Shown here one piece after another: positions 45,851 through 57,640 of a stretch of DNA of 64,000 bases. The notes under the pieces are model-generated. The model was given only the letters and a program-made list of their open reading frames with translations, was not told where the DNA came from and ran no database searches. How positions within the stretch are numbered: the stretch's first letter is position 1; each line of letters starts with the position of its first letter. The stretch comes from Acestrorhynchus altus (lineage: Eukaryota > Chordata > Actinopteri > Characiformes > Acestrorhynchidae), in the NCBI GenBank assembly GCA_034509495.1, contig CM067522.1:11456512-11520511 (forward strand), given 5' to 3'. The translations under genes and the position numbers were made by a program.

Positions 45851-47154
45851 AAGGGAAAATACAATTTTAAGCTATGTTCTGAATGAGGTACCAAGCTGGA
45901 GACGCTTATAAAATGAGTTAAACCTATATAAAATATAAAATAAACCCAGTGCCCTTTCCATTGTGTTGACATTTTATGATTAATGGATCAATAGAAATGA
46001 CCCAAAATGAACTTGAAATAAACTATTATGACATTAACATACATTCTGTTTGAGATTGAGTTTCCTTCTTCTATAACATTTACATTTCTAAGACGTGAAA
46101 TTTTGTTTAAAGTGACAGTATTGCTCATTCAGACGTCTGCTATTGGGTGCAGTTGGTGAACTAGATGGTATCTTTTCATTCCCTATACATGGCACAGCTA
46201 TATAGTAGATGATGTGTTTGTGGGAAAGAGCAAACTCCAGAGAAAAGAGAGCCAGAAAGGAATACACACACAGAACAGTCTGACACACAGAGATTTGTAC
46301 ACACATTTGGTGTTTATACAGAATGAAATACTGAATGAAAACACATTGCAATGTATTTATATGTCTCCATTTCCCATGGTGGGTCTTTTAACGATAACTT
46401 TCTATTTCTTACAAGCATGTGTATCCAAGTGCTTTGTCACTGCTGGAATCGACTGTACTTATAGTGTGTGTTCATGTGGTCCACAGTTAAAGCAAATGGT
46501 TTGACTCCCTCTTACCAAAATGCTAGTGTTGATATGTATTTCAGGATTATAAAGCTCCTTTCTCACTGTATGTGTGAATGCAAATGTCCAGATAATTGGA
46601 GATGTTATATGAAAAGATTGGTCATTGTTTGAAATATGAATGGCAGCTCCTGTATTGTTGAACATGGCCTCTGTTTACAGATAAATTCATGCCTTCCATC
46701 AAAAAGAGACAATTACATTTTTATAGCTTTTATCTATGGTTTTTAGTATTTTGGTCTCATTCACAGAGAATAAAAAACCTGGTGACTGGAAGTAACTGCC
46801 CTGTGGACTTACAAAAACGATTGGTAAAGTGAGCAGGTTTTCCTATAAGGACTATGCCTACATGCTCTGCATAGGTGGCACCTTTGCCTAAACCACATAG
46901 AACATTTCCTGTAATGTGAATGCACCTGACATGGGAACCCTCTGGCTGTGTGTGAAGTCAACTCATAGTAATGGAGGAATTCATATATGAAAATGGCATA
47001 AAGCTATTTTGTATTAATTAAATCTTTGAGGCTTGTTTTCATGATGATTAAGCCATGTAATAATATGTGCCTATAAGATTCCAGTACTTGTTAGTCAAAT
47101 TAGCCTTATAGGTCCAGAAAATTAAAACGCAAACCCAGCTCCAAACATGTATTG
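45851..47154. other. Intergenic, no gene called
   Basis: ORFs 46088-46351 and 46214-46504 overlap on opposite strands without domains. Confidence 0.5.
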
Positions 47155-47231
47155 GCCTAAGGAAAAAAAAATAGATTTTAGCCTTCACCTTAATGTTAAC
47201 CATATAGTAGAAGACTTTGGCAAGACTCATT

Positions 47232-47465
47232 GGGGCAGCCATGGCCTGGTGGTTATGGAACCAGCCTTGTGACTGAAAAAGTTGCCAGCTTGATTCCTTA
47301 AAGTGGCAGGACATGACTGAAGTGCACTTCAGCAATGCATTTGACTCCACAGTTGCTCCCCGGCCACTGTAAATAGGGCTGCCCAAGACTCTGGCACATG
47401 TGCTCCCTGCACCCTAGTGTGCATTTCACTACAAGGATGGGTTAAATGTGGGGGACAAATTCATC
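47232..47465 (+). mobile_element. SINE family 1 copy, tRNA-derived
   Basis: Head with A-box TGGCCTGGTGG (47242-47252) and B-box-like GCTTGATTCCT (47288-47298), 46 bases apart as in a tRNA promoter. Body: GACATGACTGAAGTGCACTT, CCACAGTTGCTCCCCGGCCA, GGGCTGCCCAAGACTCTGG, GCACCCTAGTGTGCATTTCA; tail GGATGGGTTAAATGTGG. Transcribed by RNA polymerase III in its active days; this copy has boxes off consensus. The minus ORF 47048-47386 is antisense. The bases 47155-47231 may be a 5' extension. Confidence 0.8.
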
Positions 47466-47940
47466 TGTGTGCAAGCACAGGGGGTGTATTTGCTTATTTA
47501 CATTTGATACATTTAAAAGACTAAATTTGACACTCTCACATCTAAAGACATTGTAGTTTTTAGTCACAGACACAGATTTTGTGATGACTTGCAGGGTTAC
47601 CATTAGCAGAACTGCAACAAGATTCCTTTAAGATTATTTCCCAACATGCTCCTGGTGGAAAATTACCAGGAAAATTATGGAAACTGTTGAGGAGAAACAG
47701 AAGCACAGAAGGCTCATCTGTGTCACACTTACCCACCTGCTTTACTGCTTCCTGCATGGGAAAGCCTAAAATGTGTCAAAATATTAAACATGATTTTAAT
47801 GATTGATTTAATCGGAAGGCCAACACAACTAAATTAAGATATCCTGACCTCCTTGCACCAAACATGCACATGATTTAATTCCATAAAATGAAATGGCTTG
47901 AAAGGTCAGTTGGTGTAAGTTCAACATAAAAAAAGCATCA
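47466..47940. other. Intergenic, nothing recognised
   Basis: Unique sequence between the two SINEs. Confidence 0.4.
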
Positions 47941-47944
47941 TCTG

Positions 47945-48350
47945 GGCTTAGAGTGGCTCTGTGTTCTAATGTTATGACCTCAGGATTGCAGGTTGGCATC
48001 CCTGGTCATACTGCTTGCTGTCAGCAACCAGAGTCTGAGATAGTAAAATTGGCCATGCTCACTCAGGATGGGTAAATGGTGCTCTCTTCCCACATCACAC
48101 CCAGGCATCTGTTAGCTGTTGCATCAGAACTGGGGTCCCTCTGAACCTGTTGGCTGCCCAACAATGATGCAATGGCGGCAGTTTGAAAAGAGGCAGTGGC
48201 TAAGTTCATATGTGTCAGAGGAAGCATGTACTTGTCTTCACCCTCCTAGAGTTGAGAGCATCATGTGTTACAGGGAAAGAGTCCTAATGGGGTTGAATAA
48301 TCGGCACTTCCAAATTGGGTGGGAAAATGAGATGAAAATATTCTAAGCTC
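47945..48350 (+). mobile_element. SINE family 2 copy, near full length
   Basis: Head AGAGTGGCTCTGTG with B-box-like GCAGGTTGGCATCCCTGG (47988-48005). Body blocks: GCTTGCTGTCAGCAACCAGA, AATTGGCCATGCTCACTCAG, GATGGGTAAATGGTGCTCTC, TTCCCACATCAC, GCAGTTTGAAAAGAGGCAGT, GTGTCAGAGGAAGCATGTAC, CTTCACCCTCCTAG; tail CCAAATTGGGTGGGAAAATG. About 400 bases. Shares these blocks with 3165-3430, 24188-24600 and 52945-53135. ORF 48119-48346 lies wholly inside it. Confidence 0.8.
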
Positions 48351-48599
48351 CTGCTACAGTTGGGAACCATGACTAATGTATACAATTTACACACATTTTT
48401 ATTCAGAGAAATTAAGCATTTCTGGACAAGATAAAAGATACAGAAATATCAAGGTACAAACTGCAGTTAGCACCATGTGGAGCCTGGAGTAGCAAAAAGA
48501 TTGTTCTTCATATTACAGGTCAGTGGAGGTTCAAAATGATCTGAAGCAGTTTCATAAATATGCTAAATTATATTGTTTCAAGAAGCCTCAGACATGAAA

Positions 48600-49060
48600 A
48601 GTTCATCTTTAGTAATCAGTTTAATCCTAAATCTTAATGCTTAGAGCATTTTTAGCTCTACTATGTTCTGATGTAAAGCTTCAGTGAGTGTGCCTGGCAG
48701 CTCAAATGTATCCATTCCAAACTATAAGTCATTTAGTCAATTTACATACTCTCCTCTCCAGATAGTCCAATTCATGCCAAAGTCCTGTCCACCTTTGGCT
48801 GCGTGTGTGAATTTTGGCAAAGCTGTACTCATGAAATGACTTCTCCCTTGATGGCACAGTCAGTGTTGTGTAGAACACTGGCTGTTCTAAATGCAAAAAC
48901 AAACAATGGAAGGAGAAGAGAGAGAGAAAAGACAGGCGCCGACTCTGAGCGAGCTGTCAAGTCGTCTTCGCGATTCATATGAGGGCTTTCATCTGCAGCC
49001 CAACCTCTTCGTAGTAATTATTCTGCATATTTTATAAGCCCACCACCTCCTCTTCAGAAC
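48600..49060. promoter_or_regulatory. Candidate conserved non-coding island
   Basis: Long unique block ending in a CpG-bearing core (AGGCGCCGACTCTGAGCGAG, GTCGTCTTCGCGATTCATAT, TCGTAGTAATTATTCTGCAT) and running into a CA repeat. Inferred. Confidence 0.4.
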
Positions 49061-49084
49061 GCACACACGCACGCACACATGCGT

Positions 49085-49164
<80 letters not shown>
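49061..49164. repeat. (CA)n microsatellite with GCAC start
   Basis: Mixed GCACACACGCACG at 49061-49085, then 39 pure CA units. Confidence 0.99.
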
Positions 49165-49166
<2 letters not shown>

Positions 49167-49785
49167 CATCGCAGTCCTTTTAACTCACTTAGAGCTGTTA
49201 GAGTGTCATTGTAATTTAAATGTTTGGCTCTGTAAATGTGGCAAATGCAAAGTAGTCTTTAAGAATATATCGATGTTTGGGAAAAAGCCCATGGTGGAAA
49301 CCACCTTGAGTGTTATTAGTCCAGTTGAACTCCATTGTGAACATGGTTCCTAAGACAAATTTATAATGACAATAAAAAGTAATCTTATGGCGGGCTAGAA
49401 TGTCACTGTAATTTAAATGTATCAATAACACAGGTTTAGTAATTGTTGCTAAATATCACTTGTTAAACACAATTGGTGTTAAACACCACATTTTACTATT
49501 TAATACTATATTGTTCAATTACTATATAAATCAGTAAAAAATACTCTGAATCGCGTGGCCCTCCGATGATATTTGTGCAAAAAAGCCTCCAAAAACAAGA
49601 GACTTGCAATGAAAGGAACTTTAGTAGGGTAAAGTCCCAAACTGAGAAGCCTTTGTATGCTTTTAAGTAAAAATCTGTATGTAATTTTCTAATTTTATTT
49701 CTGTGTGTGAAGCATTCCTTTTAGAGCATTTACTACTGGGTCATTCCTCACATTTCAAATTAAGTTAAAAAGATGGAGATACATT
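49165..49785. other. Intergenic, nothing recognised
   Basis: AT-rich; ATGTCACTGTAATTTAAATG-like sequence occurs twice (49204-49223 and 49398-49421), a small direct repeat. Confidence 0.4.
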
Positions 49786-49870
49786 TTCATTTACATTTAT
49801 GGCATAAAGTGCCAGAGTTACTTATAACTATGTTATAGTTACATACAAATGTTGTACAAGATGGATTTAA
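49786..49870 (+). repeat. Scrap of dispersed repeat family C
   Basis: TTTTCATTTACATTTATGGC then ATAAAGTGCCAGAGTTACTT match the start of the copy at 56225-56420 (TATTTATGGCATTTAG ... CAGAGCAACTT). As I recall this unit is very abundant in fish. Confidence 0.5.
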
Positions 49871-49959
49871 TTTAGACATTTAGCATAATAATGATAATCA
49901 TGATATATTTAAAATAAGGAATATAATTTATTAAAATATAGAAGAATTCCCTCCACAAA

Positions 49960-50140
49960 ACATCAGGGGTTTTGCACATTAGTGCTTCTATATAGAACCA
50001 CATAAACCTGACAAACCCCATAATGGTTGTTCACATAGAAGGTTAACTAATGAGGGTACTATATAAGTACATAAAAAGAGTTTAACTATGTTCAGATACA
50101 AAGAACACTTTTACATCCTTTTTGCTTAGAGTGTAGTGTA
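49960..50140. repeat. Weak scrap of AAGAACC-type MITE
   Basis: GCTTCTATATAGAACCACAT, GTACTATATAAG and CAAAGAACACTTTTACATCC recall the element at 26740-27215, badly decayed. Confidence 0.3.
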
Positions 50141-50462
50141 GTTAAAGCCCCTTTGAGTCCACCACAGTCCTCTGTCCTATATAGCAGCACATTATTCAGG
50201 TCATAAAAACACATAAATAGGAATTTGAATAATAAATCATACAGTAAATATTGCTAATCCAAAAATAACTTTAATAGTAGATAGACAATCTGAGAAGATC
50301 CCATAATGGAAGCAAGTTTTTAGTTTCCCATGGTTATTATTTACTTTAATTTTTCACATGATTCAGGTCATACTTCAAAAGAACCCCAGAAAATCTGGAC
50401 ACATCACAGGTTACAGAAAAAAGAAAAAAGCAAGTGAGCAAACAAAGAGTAGGAAAGGAAAA

Positions 50463-50464
<2 letters not shown>

Positions 50465-50497
<33 letters not shown>

Positions 50498-50546
50498 AGA
50501 GAAAGAGGGGAGAGAGAGAGGGGGAGAGAGAGAGGGAGAGAGAGGG
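50465..50546. repeat. (GA)n tract, interrupted
   Basis: GA units with GGGG and AAAG breaks; source of the RERE/SLSL ORFs 50346-50567. Confidence 0.98.
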
Positions 50547-50549
50547 GGT

Positions 50550-50930
50550 GGGGGTTAGGCATAGCACCTTGATGTGGATTAAAGTCTTGTCAGAAATGGA
50601 GTGACGCGCCCTTGAACACCATCACCTTGTAAAGTGTCGCGTCATCACATTCACACCAACTCTGCTGGTGGGAGCCGTCACTGAGTGTGTGCAATTGTGT
50701 GTGTGTGTGCGTGGGGGTCTGTGTGTGTCTACACATATGCACAGGGCTCTGCCATATCAAGCTCCAGTGTCCCGTGACAGCAGATTAAAGAGGGGGGAAC
50801 GAACGAGAGATAGAATAAAGCCACACTCATCTGCTCAGCAGGGATGATGGCGGGTGGCTAAGACAAGGATGGAGAGAATATAACCGGGAGGGAGGGCAGG
50901 GAGGAGGGCTGAGGGTTTGGGAGGTAGAAC
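50550..50930. promoter_or_regulatory. Candidate conserved non-coding island
   Basis: GTGACGCGCCCTTGAACACC, TAAAGTGTCGCGTCATCACA and GGGAGCCGTCACTGAGTG give a CpG-bearing unique core, with a short GT patch at 50698-50730. Inferred. Confidence 0.4.
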
Positions 50931-51104
50931 CAATCAGTATTGTTTCTTCTACAAGGTCAACAAGATCACATCAGGCACAGATGTTAACCATGTTCTACCT
51001 CTTTAGGACACTTGTTGCAACATCTATCTTTAGTTAGAGTCCTTTAATATTACTTTCTTGATCTGTAGATTTTTAAATTAAATTAAATTTATACTGCATT
51101 TAGC

Positions 51105-51454
51105 TTGGAAGTAGAAAACATGCTTCCTTACTGGACCGGAGGAGACTGAACAAACTCAAAAAGAGGGCTCGTTCTGTCCTGAGAAGCTCCTTAGACCCAT
51201 TGGTGGTGGGAGACAGAAGGATGTTTGCTAAGCTGGCATCCATGGAGGAGACTGACTTCCACTCCATGCATGAGACTGGGTAGCTCCATCAGTGACAGGC
51301 TGCTTCACCCTAAGTGTGGGAAGAAGCAGTATAGCAGGACTACCTGCTACTGTGAGGCTTTACAACCAGCTTTGCTCCCAACAGACCACAGACACACTAT
51401 TAGAGCAATGTACCATAACAATGTGCAATACGTCTTCCATCTACCCACATGCAA

Positions 51455-51455
<1 letters not shown>
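51105..51455 (+). mobile_element. Non-LTR retrotransposon 3' end (second copy, other lineage)
   Basis: CTGGACCGGAGGAGACTGAA, CGTTCTGTCCTGAGAAGCTC and GACAGAAGGATGTTTGCTAA begin the fragment. Two neighbouring frames give GSSISDRLLHPKCGKKQYSR and then ATVRLYNQLCS, the conserved C-terminal end (DRLLHP ... AAVRLYN) of a jockey-group fish LINE, with one frameshift between them. After the stop the sequence passes directly into a TATCT repeat. 5' truncated and dead. ORFs 51225-51706 are this fragment plus repeat. Confidence 0.7.
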
Positions 51456-51485
<30 letters not shown>

Positions 51486-51507
51486 TATCTTATCTTATCT
51501 TATCTTA
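51456..51507. repeat. (TATCT)n pentanucleotide repeat
   Basis: Ten uninterrupted units, immediately after the LINE C-terminal sequence; it may be that LINE's own tail. Confidence 0.98.
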
Positions 51508-51539
51508 CCCCTCATCCCCCTTGTTCTCTCTCTCTGTCC

Positions 51540-51560
51540 CACACACACACACACACACAG
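51540..51560. repeat. Short (CA)n
   Basis: Ten CA units. Confidence 0.95.
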
Positions 51561-52499
51561 TAGAGACCGGCCAGATCCACCAAACAGGTGTGATTGTTGC
51601 ACAAATCTGCCAGAGGAAACACGGATCTGGATGGGAATGTTCAACATTAGTTACGTTTGATGCTAATAAAGCAAAAGAACATGAGAGAGAGAGTGTGTTA
51701 TGGTGAAATAACAGCAGCTGAAAGCAAGTGTCATATTTCAAAACATTTTAAAAGCTTAAATTTATTAAAAAAGGACATTGCAAATAATTATAAGTAATCA
51801 CCAGCAATTGTGATTTTGTTATTGTTTTAATTGATTAATTTAATCAACTGATTAAACACATAATTATATATTAAAGATAAAGTACACCCTTAAAAGGTTC
51901 TTGCAATGGTTTTATAGGATACTGCGAATACTCAAAGAACCATTTAAATGCACAGTCAAATAAGAAAAACTTACTTTAACATTTTTTCAGATTCTATATA
52001 ATGTTATGTATTTCTATATAACGACACAACTAAGTATTTTTAAATGATTAAATATCATGAGTTATTGGAGAAAAGTTAAAGGTTTGTTAGAAGTCAATCA
52101 TCTTAACGTGAGAGTCCACCTCATTTTTTATTTCTTGCACTGATGTAGCTTCACTGGCTTTCTGGGAGGAAATCAAGTATTTTGAACTCCAACACAGTTT
52201 ACACACTTTCTTCCTGAAAAGAAACCACCAATAGGAAGCTTTTTTTTTACACTCACTGAATGATGTGTTTTGACAAGTCTGGCGAATGAAAACCAACCCG
52301 TAAACATGCACTAACTTGTTCAAACATGCTGAAGATTCCCGCAGAATATCAACAGGAAAATATGCTTGATATGAAGGGCAAAATTTCTCTCTGGTAGTTT
52401 TAAATCAACGCTGTGGTTTTTTTCTCTCAAACATCATCAGTGTCAGGTCTTTTGTGTTGTTGAGGGTCATTGTCTCAAAACTGGGAAGAATCTGCAAAA
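51561..52499. other. Intergenic; possible MITE scrap
   Basis: CCTTAAAAGGTTCTTGCAAT at 51889 and CAAAGAACCATTTAAATGCA at 51935 resemble AAGAACC-type MITE sequence, too decayed to delimit. ORF 52087-52323 shows no domain. Confidence 0.4.
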
Positions 52500-52505
52500 A
52501 CACAC

Positions 52506-52563
<58 letters not shown>
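52500..52563. repeat. (CA)n microsatellite
   Basis: CACATACATA start then about 24 pure CA units, followed by GTGTGTCAC, so a short inverted end. Confidence 0.99.
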
Positions 52564-52565
<2 letters not shown>

Positions 52566-52710
52566 TGTGTCACAAGCGTGATGGAAGCGTAGTGTGAGCG
52601 GAGCGGAGGATGGTGTAGAGAATGAAATATTAAAGTTTCTAATTAAACAGAGACCTCTTCCATTCCACGTGAAGGTTGTTTGGGCCATTATTGCTATAGG
52701 AGGTGTGATG
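52564..52710. promoter_or_regulatory. Candidate non-coding island
   Basis: AAGCGTGATGGAAGCGTAG, GAGCGGAGCGGAGGATGG, GTTTCTAATTAAACAGAG. Inferred. Confidence 0.3.
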
Positions 52711-52944
52711 CATACTTTATTGAGTCTTCAAGACACATACTATTACATACATATATACATCTACCAACCCACATATATGGTCCTGCATGGTCACACACAT
52801 AAGATATTACATATACACTAAAATACTTTATATTACATATATGCCACATTGTGATTCTAACTGACTACTAGTTTTAATGGATGAGGGGAATTAAAAAGAT
52901 GTCTACTCTCTTATAAATGTTATTAAGACTCCTGCTAAAAATGA
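52711..52944. other. AT-rich gap
   Basis: Nothing recognised. Confidence 0.4.
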
Positions 52945-53135
52945 TTAAGACCTCTGAGTGCCTCAGTGGTCTATTTCAAATCCCAGGTCAAGCTGCTTGT
53001 CATTGGCAGCCGGAATATGAGAAAGCAAAATAGTCAATGCTCTCTTTGGATGGGTAGATGGCGCTCTCTCCCCACATCACAATGGAGTGATGCTGGTCTG
53101 TTAGCTGTTGTAATGGTGCTTTCCTCTGAGTGCAC
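52945..53135 (+). mobile_element. SINE family 2 copy, 3' truncated
   Basis: GAGTGCCTCAGTGG (A-box-like), TTTCAAATCCCAGGTC (B-box-like), then GCTTGTCATTGGCAGCCGG, GGATGGGTAGATGGCGCTCT and CTCCCCACATCAC, parallel to 47945-48110. It stops at the GT/TA repeat, which may have grown from its 3' end. Confidence 0.75.
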
Positions 53136-53139
53136 AATG

Positions 53140-53559
<420 letters not shown>

Positions 53560-53584
53560 AGATGACATGTCAGAAATAGTAGAA

Positions 53585-54020
53585 TGTACTTAACCCTTAC
53601 TCTAACATTAACCATGATATCTAAAACCATGCCCTTACTCCTTCAACCTCAGCATAAAACCTAAACTAACCCTTATACAACCTAACCTTAACCATAAAAC
53701 CTAAACCTAACATTTAATCCAATCCTTACATTAACCATAAAATCTAAACCAAATCCTTACTCCTAACCTAACCTTAACCATAAAATCTAAACATAACCCT
53801 GCTCTAACCACAACAACCATATAACCTAACCCCTGCCATACACTAACTGTATTAACCATAACACAAAACCTACATCCTTTTCACACTCTAACCTTAACCA
53901 TAAAACCATAACCCTAATCATACTCTAACCCTTATTTTTAACTAAAAAATCTGAACTTAACCCTTATCTAACCTAACTCTATATAAAACCTAAAACTCTT
54001 AAACTAACCTAAGATAAGTT
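53585..54020. repeat. Degenerate telomere-like CCTAACCTTAACC array
   Basis: Repeated CCTAACCTTAACCATAAAAC-type units (53680, 53765, 53887 and others) with many variants. The plus strand has only five G in 53641-54000. Related to, but much diverged from, the vertebrate telomere unit CCCTAA. A further patch is at 54222-54300. Confidence 0.85.
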
Positions 54021-55127
54021 AGCATCAAGTCCCCTATCATCAGCTGGTCAAATACTGGCCCATATCAAGGATCTTGTTCAGCTCCTCTCATTCCCTTCAC
54101 TAATCAACACAGAGAAAATTCAGAGTAATTTTAATTACTGTAAATGAGGGGAAATGCATGGTACCACAAGAGGCCATGGAAACTGTTTGGGCCTGCCAAT
54201 GATTGGTGACTCTATCCTAACTTAAGCTTAACCTTAATGTTATCATTACATAAACAAAACCTAAAGTCAACCTAACCTTTACCGTAACCTTAGAGTTTCA
54301 GTCCATTAATTCCTTTTTTATAATGTCAATTTAATGTGTGTGAAAACCATACATGTTGTGCAATTTTTTTGTGGTACAATCTGTTAACATATGTATTTTG
54401 TAGTTCTTGTTGAAAGCTTTTGATGTCATTATTTTAAACACTTAGCCTCTAACCACCTCGCACATGTTATTGTTTTTATTTGATTCTAGTTAATAACCTT
54501 ATGGTTGGCATGTTTTCATTGTCTTTACTTTTTGTTTAACTTTTATTGCCATTTTTTTTTCTTAATTATGTCTTGATTATGCTGTGACTTTAAATAAAAG
54601 TTTGATTGAATTAATTAAATTCCCTAGACCATCTCACTTTATTTATAATTTAGTTTTATTAAATAGTTGATATATAGATAAACAAACAGACATAAATGTA
54701 GATACTTTATTAATCTAAAAAGAAAAGATCAAACAACAATGTACATCAAGAGCAAAAAAGAGAACAGTACTCAAACATTATTAAGATGCATAAATAAGTA
54801 TACTCAAATTGCAGGGGTGTGTAAATGTTATGCCTGGACCAGTGCGGTATAATAAATGTCCATGTGGTGCACAGTGATCTTCTCCTGTTATGTATATGTA
54901 TAGATAAAGTGTCCATGCAAAAACACTTGAATAAGAAAGAATGTCCAACCATGTTAAGTTCACATTTACAAAATGATTGTGTTTATTATTAATGCAAGGA
55001 TCTTTCAGGAACAAAAAGGTCCTAGGGATCTGCTATTTCACCTTTATTTGTGTGTATACCATTTAACCAAAGAACCGTCCAAGCCAGGAATCTTTAGCAG
55101 TGCTTTCTTAAGGTTGTAACACTGCTT

Positions 55128-55130
<3 letters not shown>
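54021..55130. other. Intergenic, no gene called
   Basis: Second small C-rich telomere-like patch at 54222-54300; the rest is AT-rich. ORFs 54746-55014 lack domains. Confidence 0.5.

Positions 55131-55200
<70 letters not shown>
55131..55200. repeat. (CA)n microsatellite
   Basis: Thirty-five uninterrupted units. Confidence 0.99.
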
Positions 55201-55206
<6 letters not shown>

Positions 55207-55520
55207 ACATTCCTCCCCATCTTTCTTTCCTTCTTGTCCTCTCCTTATCCACACTGGTCATCGTCGCCCCGATAACAAGCCCCATAACTTATTTATGGAA
55301 AAGAAGCACAGAATTCTCAGTCAAGGGATTTTGATGCTTCCTTGACATTCAGCACACTCTTTTTCTTTTTTTAAACTGAGCTGGGTAAGCCACCACTTGC
55401 AAAGAACAGGGGTAGAGAGAGAGAGAGAGAGGAGGAAGAGAAGCAGATCACAGTCAGAAGAAGACAGCGTGGTCAGAGGTGGAGAAGCAATTGCCTCAAA
55501 CTGCCTCCACAGCATTGAAA
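55201..55520. promoter_or_regulatory. Candidate conserved non-coding island
   Basis: GGTCATCGTCGCCCCGATAA, AAGCCCCATAACTTATTTAT and AAACTGAGCTGGGTAAGCC form a unique block beside the CA repeat, with a short GA run at 55416-55431. Inferred. Confidence 0.4.
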
Positions 55521-55736
55521 AATAGATGCCTCACTGGGTTAGTTTGCTGGCAAATGTTAAAAAATGCAAAAGACCTTGCTATATGCATTTACAATGACAA
55601 AGGGACACAGAGACTGCAGCTGCGCGAGATGCTAACTACAGACCTTGCCTGAATTTCAATACTTCTGTTTTATTAACATCATTATGGAAACATGAATCAC
55701 TCCAAGATACAAACATGGGAACTAAAGTTGTGATGG

Positions 55737-55738
<2 letters not shown>
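55521..55738. other. Short unique gap
   Basis: Nothing recognised. Confidence 0.4.

Positions 55739-55831
<93 letters not shown>
55739..55831. repeat. Compound (AC)n(TA)n microsatellite
   Basis: About 26 AC units, AAAC, then about 18 TA units; source of the ORF 55636-55893. Confidence 0.99.
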
Positions 55832-55833
<2 letters not shown>

Positions 55834-56224
55834 CACTGTATTGATTATATCTCTGCTGGACTGCATACGTTGAAACTGGTCAGTAGATGGCACTGTGCTC
55901 TTCAGCAGAGAAACACAGGTACCAGACGCATTTGGAGTGTTTGACTTTCATTCTTGTTCCCTTTGCTTTGTCTTAAATGGGGGAATCCCCAAGTAAAAAT
56001 AGTGAAGAGCGAATAGTGAAGAGTGCACTGTGCACTATATATAAATGTGCCAAAAGGGCGTCTATAGAGCCAGATTTTTTAAAAAATTCAGTAAATAACG
56101 AGATTATGAGCAGCTTTGTTAGAGCCTAAAAACCATTTTGAAACTTTAGATTCCTAGGGTAATTTTGTAGGATGGTTTCGTAGTTTGATTTTATTAAATA
56201 AATTGTTACACTAGACAGTCACAC

Positions 56225-56420
56225 ATACATATTTATGGCATTTAGTTGATGGTCTTATCCAGAGCAACTTTAAAGATTACTCATATTACAGACGTGGGCC
56301 AGAGTAGGCTTAGGAGCCTTGTCTAATCACTCTTATAGGTGTAGCATAGCATAGTTGCTCAAACTGGGAATTGAACCTCAGTCTTCCACTTGATGGCTCA
56401 TTGGTGATGTTACAGGCCAT
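56225..56420 (+). mobile_element. Dispersed repeat family C, inserted in R copy 5
   Basis: CATATTTATGGCATTTAGTT, GGTCTTATCCAGAGCAACTT, TAGGAGCCTTGTCTAATCAC and AACTGGGAATTGAACCTCAG. The flanking R blocks resume on the far side, so it arrived later. Recalled as a very common fish repeat of LINE-tail type; class uncertain. Confidence 0.65.
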
Positions 56421-56526
56421 GAACATAGGCTACTTAAATGAGTCTTTGTTTTAGATGTTAAAAGTAAAAAAATATAGATATTTGTATGGATTTAACCATG
56501 TGTGATCAAGCATTTACTTGTGCATT

Positions 56527-56577
56527 TATTATTATTATTATTATTGTTATTATTACTATTATTATTATTATTATTAT
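56527..56577. repeat. (ATT)n microsatellite
   Basis: About 17 units with GTT and ACT variants. Confidence 0.97.
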
Positions 56578-57225
56578 AAAGACTAACAGTCACTTTATAT
56601 CTCAGAAATCCTGATGGATACTGATCACCCAGAGTGCTGATGAGTTATATGTAATTAGATTAACAATTAGTTTTCTTCTGAAATGTGAGCAAAAAAGAGA
56701 TCAAACATTCCCTTCTCATTTTCTTCTATAACCCAAAATCTGGGTCAGTGATGTCATTAGTCGCACCCCCTCTCACTGCTCAGTTAAGAGTCTACATGCA
56801 GGTTGAGCATGTACATGTGGATTGAAAACATGCACTGGAAGTCTCCTTTAGCATTTAAACTGGGATTTATTCAGTTGGAAATGAGTGAATTTTCCAAGCT
56901 GCATTACTCATTGTCAATTCATCACACAATGATGAGACATGGTTAGATCCTAAATTATGAGGCCTAGAAAATGACATGTAACCTGATTGGTCCATTTATG
57001 TATGTCAGCATCAAGTTATAGCTACAGGAACTTTGGAAAATTGAAGACAAGTTGTGCTGCTGTATTTTGAATGAGTTGCAAGGGCCTGATTGTCCACATA
57101 GGAAGGCCAGCTAGAAGGGAGATGCAGTAGTCTGTTCTTGAAATGACAAGAGACTGAACAAGCAACTGAGTGCCACTCTAAACAGAAAACATTCTCCTGA
57201 TGTTGTAAAGGAGAAATCTGCATGA

Positions 57226-57480
57226 TTAAGTCAAGTTTGTAACATGAGCCAAGAACGATAACTGGTCATCCCCAACTACACCAAGACTCTGTGCTTCTGC
57301 TGATGGAGTTTCCAGTGAGTTCTCAAAGGAAATGGTAAGATCAGGGTGAGGACCAGTGGTTCCAGGAATGTATAGTAGTTCAGTCTTGCTGGGGTTGAGT
57401 TTGAGGTGACAGGCTGCCATCCACGATGAGAGGTCAGCAAAGTGAGATGAGACCTGGGTGTCGGAATGTGGGAAAGAGAA
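57226..57480 (-). pseudogene. LINE reverse-transcriptase C-terminal part
   Basis: Minus-strand frame gives AACHLKLNPSKTELLYIPGT (typical sequence just after the catalytic YADD box) then a GVVGDDQLSFLAHVTN block. The YADD box itself and the stretch before it are absent: upstream there is only a duplicated copy of the following segment. Further downstream (57210-57015), shifted frames hold the DYC-SLLAGLP and RPLQLIQN-type end. Confidence 0.8.
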
Positions 57481-57526
57481 TCAGTTGAGTGTTACGAAGT
57501 CTGAACAATTTTCATTTGGTCTAAAA

Positions 57527-57640
57527 GCAACAACACCAAGGCTCTGTGCTTCTGCTGATAAAGTGACCAGTGAGTTCTCAAAGGAAATGGTAAGCTCAAG
57601 GTGAGCACCAATGTTTCCAGGAATGTATAGCAGTTAAGTC
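57527..57640 (-). repeat. Internal duplication within the LINE
   Basis: 57536-57640 repeats 57281-57385 at a constant offset of 255 (both contain CTCTGTGCTTCTGCTGAT, AGTGAGTTCTCAAAGGAAAT and TTCCAGGAATGTATAG), with about 10% differences. Confidence 0.9.

Larger units (their letters stand above)
56110..56990 (+). repeat. Repeat family R, copy 5, interrupted
   Basis: TCTCATTTTCTTCTATAACC, CAAAATCTGGGTCAGTGATG, CATGCAGGTTGAGCATGTAC and GAGGCCTAGAAAATGACATG match copy 1. It is interrupted by a family C repeat (56225-56420) and an ATT microsatellite. Confidence 0.8.

Noticed and set aside
53585..54020. True interstitial telomere array
   Set aside because: Units are too diverged from CCCTAA and lack runs of perfect repeats; reported only as telomere-like.
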